From Candidatus Latescibacterota bacterium (lineage in GTDB: Bacteria; Latescibacterota; UBA2968), in the NCBI GenBank assembly GCA_022821275.1, contig JAJEDY010000068.1, forward strand, positions 1-62,279: DNA of 62,279 nt, in the 5' to 3' direction. The notes under the pieces were generated by a model, which was not told where the DNA came from, did no database searches, and worked only from the letters and a program-made list of their open reading frames with translations. The position numbers and the translations under genes were made by a program. Positions 1 to 6,691 of the stretch are shown one piece after another (the first letter of the stretch is position 1; each line of letters begins with the position of its first letter).

Positions 1-258
1 GCGCTCAGAACCGCCTGAATACACCTTGATATTGCGGCCCTGAGGATACGAAAACGAAGACTGTGCCAGCTTTGTCTCGTTGTCTTTTTTTCCCGTCATG
101 CCCGGATTGTGGAGCGTGTGACCGATCTGACCCCGGGACATTGAGATTCTGGCATTGCCAGGCCACTGAGCCTGAGCCTGATCCAATAGCCCAGTTGCGA
201 GCATACCAATCCCTGCAAAAAAACCAGCAAAAAAAGACCAACAGCGTCTAATTTTCAT
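1..258 (-). CDS. N-terminal part of a secreted protein, cut by the window edge
   Basis: An ATG at 258 (minus strand), preceded by an AAGGAG ribosome-binding site, opens a frame of 86 codons that runs without a stop off the left edge. The first ~31 residues form a signal peptide: Lys/Arg-rich start (MKIRRC), hydrophobic core FFAGFFAGIGMLATGLL and an AQA cleavage site. The mature part seen is polar and rich in Ser, Gly and Asn, with no domain I recognise. The gene is read leftward, away from the long regulatory gap to its right. The export signal is clear; the function is unknown because most of the protein lies outside the window. Confidence 0.72.
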   Translation of the reverse strand, partial: MKIRRCWSFFAGFFAGIGMLATGLLDQAQAQWPGNARISMSRGQIGHTLHNPGMTGKKDNETKLAQSSFSYPQGRNIKVYSGGSER

Positions 259-414
259 CTGGCAACTCCTTCTGTTAAATGTGTTTAAGACTAACTGCTC
301 TTGCAATCACCCCGGCGCATTATCTCTTTATCCCGCGCCCTCCTTTCAGTATGGATTTCTCAATCTCGATATTGAATGTCCGAATTGCCATTATTCGGAT
401 TCTCACAATACTAA

Positions 415-447
415 TGTGTGGGGAGGGTGCGTCTCCCTCCCACACAC
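415..447. other. Strong G/C-rich hairpin
   Basis: GTGTGGGGAGGG pairs with CCCTCCCACAC across a 7-8 nt loop with one bulged G. On the plus strand only a short TATTTT follows, and there is no T-run on the minus strand. It lies in the 5' region of the leftward secreted-protein gene, so it could be a leader structure or a weak terminator. Confidence 0.4.
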
Positions 448-782
448 ACTATTTTGCTGAGGCTAACACTTCTCCATAGCAGTGCTCGCCTAATAGCAAA
501 GATGTCATCAATCATTAGTTATTAAAGCAAAATGAGTGCCAATTTTTTTTATACGCGCTGGCGATCCGCCACCAATAGCCTCTAATGCGAAGACAAGACA
601 TCTTTATCTTTTATTCCATAGATCCTGCCAAACAATTTTCTATATGTACCTAACTTATTGATTTGTATATCAATTGGACAAAAATTCATCAATATATCTG
701 ATCAATTACTCGCAGGTATTTAAGACGATGCCGACTCTATGTATCGATTAAAAAATATTTTTAATTTTTTGACAACACAGAT

Positions 783-836
783 AGAATCCGTCGTGCCAAC
801 AGCGTCAAAATGTCGCTGAGTGCGTCATAGTGTCGC
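783..836. promoter_or_regulatory. Paired palindromes beside a possible -24/-12 (sigma54) promoter
   Basis: GCGTCA-N3-TGTCGC occurs at 802-816 and again at 822-836, exactly 20 bp apart, about two helical turns. Each is a near-palindrome of the form GCGnCA-N3-TGnCGC. On the minus strand, 798-792 reads TGGCACG and, four bases on, 787-783 reads ATTCT. This is a full match to the -24 and a 3/5 match to the -12 element of sigma54 promoters, pointing at the secreted-protein gene. The palindromes could bind a dimeric activator such as the enhancer-binding protein encoded at 1031, but they sit closer to the promoter than usual enhancers. Confidence 0.4.
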
Positions 837-914
837 CTGAAAAACAAAGCAAGACGCGATTAAAAACAGATTGCGCCTTGAGGTTCAGATACAAATTTTA
901 ACAATTCAGTGTGA

Positions 915-972
915 AACCAAATAGGTATCGTATAGTTTAATGGTGGAACCAAATAGGTATCGTATAGTTTAA
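915..972. repeat. Two direct copies of a 26-bp element, 32-bp period
   Basis: The same 26 bases occur at 915-940 and 947-972 with no mismatch, separated by six bases. Each copy contains AATAGGTATCGTATAG. The 32-bp period is about three helical turns, which puts both copies on the same face of the helix. They end 58 bp before the start of the sigma54-type activator, a position fitting operator sites or a small tandem duplication. Confidence 0.75.
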
Positions 973-975
973 TTA

Positions 976-991
976 TAGTAAGCGTTTACTA
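976..991. promoter_or_regulatory. LacI/GalR-type operator
   Basis: TAGTAAGCGTTTACTA is a 16-bp palindrome with a single mismatched pair and a central CG. LacI-family operators characteristically have this layout (for example TGTAAACGTTTACA). It begins four bases after the 26-bp repeats and ends 39 bp before the start codon of the activator gene, where a repressor could block transcription. No LacI-family gene is in the window, so the regulator would act in trans. Confidence 0.5.
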
Positions 992-1030
992 ACAAACTCT
1001 CCAAACACCATCTCTAATTCCGGGAGGCCT

Positions 1031-2377
1031 ATGAAAACACAGATACTGATTGTTGAACCCAGAGATGATCAATTTGAGCAAATCGCCAATACCTTTCAAA
1101 CACCCCAGCACCATATTCACAGGACAATAGACGGTCAACAGGCAATCTCTTTTATTCAAAACAATACCATTGATATTGCCGTTATCCACAGAGATTTGCC
1201 CGACATTGATGGTCTCGAAATTCTAAAGATCCTTCAACAAACAGAACCATCTATTCCCATTATCATCAGTTCCAGCCAAAAAGGTATAGACCCGATGACC
1301 TCATCTCTGCGTTTGGGGGCAATTGATCACATCTCTGAACCGTTCGATCCCAAAGTGCTGCAAATCGCTTTGCGGCGTGCAACAGAATACCGGACGTTGG
1401 CCTTAACCGAAGATGCAGAGGACAAATCAGAACACCTGCTTCAAGGGACATCGCCGTGCATGGTGGAAGTCAGAGAACAGATTCAATACTTTGCTTCCTT
1501 TAAGACAACCGTACTCATCACAGGAGAAAGCGGCACGGGCAAAGAATTGGCTGCAAAAACACTCCACGACATCGGCCCCAGAGCCGCCCATCCTTTTATT
1601 ACTGTAAATTGTGCTGCAATTCCCCGAGAACTGACCGAAAGCCATCTTTTCGGCCATATCAAAGGTGCCTTTACCAGTGCGACCACGACCCGACAAGGCG
1701 TATTTGAGGCAGCGCATCGCGGCACCCTATTTCTCGATGAAATCGGCGATCTGGGCCTCGACGTACAGGCCAAGTGGCTACGCGTTCTGGAAAGCCAGCA
1801 AATAATGCGCGTGGGCAGTACAGACCCCATCGATATCGATGTGCGGATTATTGCCGCCACAAATAACGACCTCAAGAAAGCCGTTGCCAATGGCTCATTC
1901 CGCGAAGACCTCTACTATCGCCTCAATATTCTTCGCATAGACATGCCCCCTTTGCGGCTACATCCCGAAGACATCCCCGCGATGGCAACCGGTTTTCTCA
2001 CAAACTTTGCCAGTGACAACGACCTCGTCCCCAAAGAACTCGCCCTCGATACAATCCCGTACCTTATGGCTTATCCCTGGCCGGGCAATGTGCGCGAACT
2101 CAAAAATACCCTCGAACGCCTCGCCGTTATGGTCAGAAGCAGTACCATATTGCCCACAGACCTGCCCTCCGATATCTATGCCCCGCAGCGAGAGATTTCA
2201 AATGCCGCAGACATCGATTTGAGTATGTTTGAAGGACTGCCTCTGCACACCATTGAAAGACTCATCATTGACCACACCCTCAACCGCGTCAGTGGCAACC
2301 GCACACATGCGGCCAAAAGGCTGGGCATTAGCCTTCGCACCCTCCAGCGCAAGCTCAAAGAATATCGCAGCAACTAA
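1031..2377 (+). CDS. Sigma54-dependent activator (NtrC family) with a degenerate receiver
   Basis: 448 aa with three domains. A receiver-like domain covers 1-115. A sigma54-activating AAA+ domain covers ~138-370, with Walker A GESGTGKE at 165-172, GAFTSA at 212-217 (usual GAFTGA) and Walker B TLFLDEIGD at 232-240. A Fis-type helix-turn-helix (HAAKRLGISLRTLQRKL) ends the protein. The receiver lacks the phosphorylated Asp: the motif reads HRDLPDIDG, with His53 where Asp is expected. The acidic pocket reads EPR instead of DDD, and the conserved Lys is Glu103. It is therefore probably not a phosphorylation switch. GGAGG precedes the ATG. No histidine kinase lies nearby. The upstream gap carries repeats and a LacI-type operator. 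Confidence 0.9.
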   Translation: MKTQILIVEPRDDQFEQIANTFQTPQHHIHRTIDGQQAISFIQNNTIDIAVIHRDLPDIDGLEILKILQQTEPSIPIIISSSQKGIDPMTSSLRLGAIDHISEPFDPKVLQIALRRATEYRTLALTEDAEDKSEHLLQGTSPCMVEVREQIQYFASFKTTVLITGESGTGKELAAKTLHDIGPRAAHPFITVNCAAIPRELTESHLFGHIKGAFTSATTTRQGVFEAAHRGTLFLDEIGDLGLDVQAKWLRVLESQQIMRVGSTDPIDIDVRIIAATNNDLKKAVANGSFREDLYYRLNILRIDMPPLRLHPEDIPAMATGFLTNFASDNDLVPKELALDTIPYLMAYPWPGNVRELKNTLERLAVMVRSSTILPTDLPSDIYAPQREISNAADIDLSMFEGLPLHTIERLIIDHTLNRVSGNRTHAAKRLGISLRTLQRKLKEYRSN

Positions 2378-2393
2378 TTGCCAGTACATACAT

Positions 2394-2434
2394 AAAAAAA
2401 GCTCAGAGATCGCAATGATCTCTGAGCTTTTTGA
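2394..2434. terminator. Bidirectional intrinsic terminator
   Basis: AGCTCAGAGATC (2400-2411) pairs perfectly with GATCTCTGAGCT (2417-2428) over a 5-nt loop. A T-run follows on the plus strand and seven A precede it, giving a T-run on the minus strand. It ends both the activator gene and the convergent PorV-like gene. Confidence 0.92.
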
Positions 2435-2450
2435 TTTATCGCCTCACAAA

Positions 2451-3506
2451 TCAGAACCCAAGTCCCACAGTCAACCAGTGATTATCCTGAAAGAACTCGG
2501 TCTTGCCAAAGGCATAATCCACTTGAAAAGCCATATTGCCCATGGGCACATTGAGGCCAAAGCCAAACGTCGGTCCGAGAATATACTCCTTCTTAAACCC
2601 GTTGGGCAGGGCATCACCTGTTGGAGAAGCCACATACCCGCCGCGCAACTGAAGAATTTGCTTCATCGAATACTCAACGCCAGCTTGATACTCGTCAGTC
2701 GCCAGATTGTTATTGCGGAAAGTCGCTGAAAAAGCAGCTTTGCCCAGCGCGTCTTCATAGAAAACATAGGAAAAACCGATTTCTATGGACGTGGGCAACT
2801 CAGCCGCTGCCAGTGACGTGCGGAAACTGCGCGACCCGGATTGGGGATCGGCCTCGGGAATCGCGTCTTGCAATCTCACCACCCGATCCAGATCCGGACC
2901 ATCAAACCTCAGATCGGGACCAAAGTTTTGCATGGCAATACCCAACGTCAGACCTTTGAGGGCGGTTTTGTACTGGAAACCAAAGTCAAACGCCAGGCCA
3001 TTGGCGACCTCGCGCTTAATCGCCTCGTGGATATATTTGATCGTCGTGCCAAATGCCACGCGGTCTGTCAACAACTGCGAATACGTAAAGGTCACGCACG
3101 AAAACTTCGGCGAGAGTATCTCACCCGTGCCCTCGGGAGATTCCTCGGTCGTCACAACAATATCGCCCACCGCAAACACGCGGGCGCTGATCCCCACCGA
3201 AATATCATCCCGCAGACGCGTGGTAATCGCAAAATAATTCACATCCATATCCGCAATATAATCCAGATATGAAAACATCGCTTCGCGCTTGTGCGTTCCA
3301 AATACCAATCCCGAGGGATTCCACTGCAATGCCTCGGCGCCTTTTACATGAGCCAGTATGGCGCCCCCAAGTGCTGTACCGCGCGATCCAATTGGAATGC
3401 GCAACTCCTGTGCCGCGGCTGTACCGATGCGGCTCTCATCGCCTGCACGGGCATCCTGAACGATCAATGCCAGCGCGGCAAACAGAAAAATCATCTGTTT
3501 GAACAT
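2451..3506 (-). CDS. PorV/PorQ-like outer-membrane beta-barrel protein
   Basis: 351 aa. A signal peptide ends at DARA (~21). The N-terminal stretch GSRGTALGGAILAHVKGAEALQWNPSG matches the PorV/UPF0164/FadL-like pattern: a conserved Gly-Ala region, then an N-P-A/S-G loop. The rest alternates hydrophobic strands and turns and ends in the aromatic LTVGLGF typical of outer-membrane barrels. In FCB bacteria PorV shuttles cargo of the type IX secretion system. The gene follows the large secreted protein by 26 bp and is the last of the three-gene operon, so it may help place that protein on the surface. GGAGG precedes the ATG by 8 nt. The family fold is fairly clear; a T9SS role is inferred. Confidence 0.82.
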   Translation of the reverse strand: MFKQMIFLFAALALIVQDARAGDESRIGTAAAQELRIPIGSRGTALGGAILAHVKGAEALQWNPSGLVFGTHKREAMFSYLDYIADMDVNYFAITTRLRDDISVGISARVFAVGDIVVTTEESPEGTGEILSPKFSCVTFTYSQLLTDRVAFGTTIKYIHEAIKREVANGLAFDFGFQYKTALKGLTLGIAMQNFGPDLRFDGPDLDRVVRLQDAIPEADPQSGSRSFRTSLAAAELPTSIEIGFSYVFYEDALGKAAFSATFRNNNLATDEYQAGVEYSMKQILQLRGGYVASPTGDALPNGFKKEYILGPTFGFGLNVPMGNMAFQVDYAFGKTEFFQDNHWLTVGLGF

Positions 3507-3532
3507 AAGTTATTCCTCCATTCAGCGGTTCG

Positions 3533-6500
3533 TTAAAATGAGTTCAGTGTCTCAGCTTCCATAAACACCGCGCACTTGATAAAATGCGTACCGATATTCG
3601 GCGCATCAAAATGCGCGATATAAATGCCGCTGGCGACCAGCACGCCCTGATCTGTTTTCAAATCCCAGGTGTCAAACGACAGACCATTATTGTGCTCAAT
3701 CGTCCGCACCAGATCGCCCGACAGACTGAAAATTCGGATCGTACACTGCGCGGGAAGATTGGTAAAGCGCATCTGGCGTGAAAGCGAACTAAATTCATAA
3801 GACGAACGCCCCAGATACGGATTGGGCACCGCCAGAATTTTTGTCAAATCCTCCAACGCCAACTCTTGATCGCCCCGGACAGCACCCTGCGTGTTAAACG
3901 AAAACACATCGTTGGGGGTATTAATCTTATTGGCGACCATCAAAAATGAATCGCCATCCTGCGGGAACCGATCTACCTCGCGGCGATTAACAAAAAGGAT
4001 ATACATAATGGGCGGTGCTGGCGCATCGTTGATCAAGCCCTGAGACAACTCCGCCAAATTGGAATCATCATCCCGCTCGGTATAATTTCGATCAAAAATG
4101 AACAGCCACTCGCGGGCGACAAACGTATGGGGTACATCTTCGTAAAATGGCGGGCCCCAGGCCCCATTGACCAGGCCGCTGGCCAGATTGTTTTCCAGCC
4201 AACCCACTTCAAGGCGCCGATTATTTTCGACATCCCATGCCGACAGTGCAATAGGCCTCCGGTCCTGATACACATAAACACCCGGACCTTCTGTATTGAC
4301 GATGTAAGCACTCCAGTCATAAGGCACTTTGGACAGGGTTAGTTCATCGGGAGCAGGTGCAGGTCTGTTCGCGGAGCGCAAATACCGATATCCCCACGAC
4401 ACATTGGGATTTGTCAGATCAAGGGGTTTGTACTGATCTTCACCATCATCTTCAATTACACTCGTAAATCGCAATTCCACATTGACCAACTGCGAAGGCG
4501 ACATGCTCGTGGGACCAAACCAACTATGGGCAACATCGCCCGTTATCGAACCACCAAAGCCTTCAGTAGAAAAACCAGCCAAATCGGGTCTGGTATTCGC
4601 CGGGGTTATCCACCGCTCGCCCGAGGGAATATCCCAATCTTTCATGCCGAGAGGAGGACCCGTGACGCGCACGAGCAAACCCTCGACAATAGGATTGGTA
4701 ATCGCATCATTTAGATTTGCGTGCTGCTGCATATCTGAAAGCACGGCCTGACCACTCGACAGATTGACCAGATCCCACACTGTTCCGACCTCGGTATCGC
4801 GGAAGCGCACTTCGTAAGACGCGCCCGTGACCCGTGTATCGTCAACCACCTCCACAGCCACAATACCATCGCTTACACCCGATGTGTGTTCAACAGCACT
4901 ATCCACACCCACGGTATTGAAGCGCGTACCCGCAGTGGGTCCGCGCGGCACAATGCCATTGGCCGGAATCATCTCATCCGAAAGAGGCTTAAACGTCATG
5001 CGCCCATCAGCCAGAGGTGTGATGGATGTCTCGAGCGTTTTTGGCGACCTGTTCTCATTCAACGAATAGGCCGTCACTGCAAAATAATAGGTTTTACCCG
5101 TCACCAGCCTACCGCCCAAAACCTTATCCTCGGTCAGTTCGATAAAGCGCCGAATACCCGAGTCGCCACCAAATTGCACGGGTGAGTTGACCACCACACC
5201 GGCACCTTCATCGAACTGACTGTCAAAAATAATGGCCGAGCCATTGACTACGTCATAAGTCAAAAGACGCCGCCATGGGCCAGCGACCGACTCGCCCTGG
5301 TACACATTATAACCTTCAAATGCATAATCGCCCGAAGCGACTTCTGAGTCATCTCCCCAGGTCAACTGAATTCTGCCATTGCCCCTGTGATCGCCCGTTA
5401 CCCCCACGGATACTTTGGGTGCAGGCGGAGGCGATGGCAATTCAAAATTGGCATCAAAAGCAGATTGTGCAAATGTATCGTTAAAACGCGCGGCCGTAAT
5501 CGACGTGAGACGATCCTGACCTTGTCCGATAATAATGGCACCCACCACTTCCTGTGAATCGCCGGGCGCGAAGGTAAACGGACCCGCCGTGAGCATCAAG
5601 CGGCGGTCAGCCGGATTTTCGTCAAGCCAGCCCGTACCCGTAACCGGATCTCCATCGACCATAAATGCCTTCACCTGACCCGTAATCGGATCGGTGTGCA
5701 GAGCCACGCCGCCATCCGGATCAACGCCCTTCATATAATTATAGGTCTCTTCTGCGGTTTGAGGATCCGTACCGTTGATGTATTTGTTAAACGACGTCAT
5801 GGGCAATTCCACACCGTCGTCGCCAATAGGACCCTTGAAAAAGTCATATCCCACGGCTGGCGGTGACGAACCATACTGCGCATCTACGTTTGATCCGTTA
5901 TAACAAAATCCAAAGCTGGTCTCTACATCGCAACCCACCAGGTCATTATCGAACTGTCCCAGATCGGGATCAGACCACAGCGACACATACGTGCTATCGA
6001 TGGTATTGCCCCCCTTGTTGATAATCAAAAATTTCATGAACACCACATTGCCAAGCGGACCTGTGCGGTCGAACCCAAATGTCGTCTGCTGTATTTCAAG
6101 ACCCAAAGGCGCGGTCTGCATATTGGCGTGAACACCGGGATCGGCATCGTTATACACCGCCCACAGGGTCTGATCACCCAGCACCATCGGCGTGCCATCG
6201 GGATTGACCGGCGCGCCGTCTTCAACCGGCCACTGCGCGTAATCCGGGTTTTCCGGGCCGTCGCCTCTGTTGATCTTATACACCCGATAGCGGTCGAGTG
6301 CCGGGTCGGCGGGTGTGCCGTCGGGCAAAATTGGCCCGGGCGCATACTCAAACGAATACTCGGCAATCGCCACGCGAATCTCGCCATTGACCTTCCCAGC
6401 AATCCAGGGACCCGCGGCATAGACCGCGGTTTTGCCCGTGCCCTTGGGAAATTCAAGACCCGGACCCCCGGTCGCGGGATCAAAGGCAAATGATCCCTGG

Positions 6501-6676
6501 TTTGTCACTCTCATTGAGATATTGTTCACATCGAAGAATTGATCAGTGCTAATTTTACCCAATCGCGGCTTTTGCGAGGGCGATACAGCCAGCGCAATGC
6601 CGACCATGCTCATCAAACCCATCGCCATAATTGTGGAAGGAATCACACCACAAAATATTTTCAAAAAGCTTTTCAT
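3533..6676 (-). CDS. Large secreted protein with FN3-like and C-terminal FlgD/T9SS-like module
   Basis: 1047 aa. The start at 6676 (MKSFLKIF...) is chosen because GGGAG lies 8 nt upstream; an ATG 15 nt earlier has no such site. A signal peptide spans ~1-30. A middle segment (about 410-540, containing IQLTWGDDSE and YNVYQG) looks like a fibronectin type III domain. The last ~100 residues start at the VPNPYLG motif and continue as a small Ig-like beta sandwich (TIRIFSLSGDLVRTI ... WDLKTDQG). That is the FlgD_ig / type IX sorting-domain pattern widespread in FCB extracellular proteins. The body is low in Cys, Asp/Gly-rich and otherwise unassigned. It lies between the TonB receptor (16 bp upstream) and the PorV-like gene, so the three are probably made together. 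Confidence 0.8.
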   Translation of the reverse strand: MKSFLKIFCGVIPSTIMAMGLMSMVGIALAVSPSQKPRLGKISTDQFFDVNNISMRVTNQGSFAFDPATGGPGLEFPKGTGKTAVYAAGPWIAGKVNGEIRVAIAEYSFEYAPGPILPDGTPADPALDRYRVYKINRGDGPENPDYAQWPVEDGAPVNPDGTPMVLGDQTLWAVYNDADPGVHANMQTAPLGLEIQQTTFGFDRTGPLGNVVFMKFLIINKGGNTIDSTYVSLWSDPDLGQFDNDLVGCDVETSFGFCYNGSNVDAQYGSSPPAVGYDFFKGPIGDDGVELPMTSFNKYINGTDPQTAEETYNYMKGVDPDGGVALHTDPITGQVKAFMVDGDPVTGTGWLDENPADRRLMLTAGPFTFAPGDSQEVVGAIIIGQGQDRLTSITAARFNDTFAQSAFDANFELPSPPPAPKVSVGVTGDHRGNGRIQLTWGDDSEVASGDYAFEGYNVYQGESVAGPWRRLLTYDVVNGSAIIFDSQFDEGAGVVVNSPVQFGGDSGIRRFIELTEDKVLGGRLVTGKTYYFAVTAYSLNENRSPKTLETSITPLADGRMTFKPLSDEMIPANGIVPRGPTAGTRFNTVGVDSAVEHTSGVSDGIVAVEVVDDTRVTGASYEVRFRDTEVGTVWDLVNLSSGQAVLSDMQQHANLNDAITNPIVEGLLVRVTGPPLGMKDWDIPSGERWITPANTRPDLAGFSTEGFGGSITGDVAHSWFGPTSMSPSQLVNVELRFTSVIEDDGEDQYKPLDLTNPNVSWGYRYLRSANRPAPAPDELTLSKVPYDWSAYIVNTEGPGVYVYQDRRPIALSAWDVENNRRLEVGWLENNLASGLVNGAWGPPFYEDVPHTFVAREWLFIFDRNYTERDDDSNLAELSQGLINDAPAPPIMYILFVNRREVDRFPQDGDSFLMVANKINTPNDVFSFNTQGAVRGDQELALEDLTKILAVPNPYLGRSSYEFSSLSRQMRFTNLPAQCTIRIFSLSGDLVRTIEHNNGLSFDTWDLKTDQGVLVASGIYIAHFDAPNIGTHFIKCAVFMEAETLNSF

Positions 6677-6691
6677 GTCCTGATCTCCCAT

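Larger units (their letters stand above)
259..1030. other. Long AT-rich intergenic region between divergent genes
   Basis: About 770 bp with no convincing gene: the short frames here lack ribosome-binding sites and normal protein composition. It separates the leftward secreted-protein gene from the rightward sigma54-type activator. It holds a G/C-rich hairpin at 415-447, two GCGTCA-N3-TGTCGC palindromes at 802-836, a duplicated 26-bp element at 915-972 and a LacI-type operator at 976-991, each listed separately. The density of such sites marks it as a regulatory region. Confidence 0.7.

Noticed and set aside
279-479. 66-residue rightward frame in the long gap
   Set aside because: No ribosome-binding site, it covers the G/C hairpin, and the composition is not protein-like.
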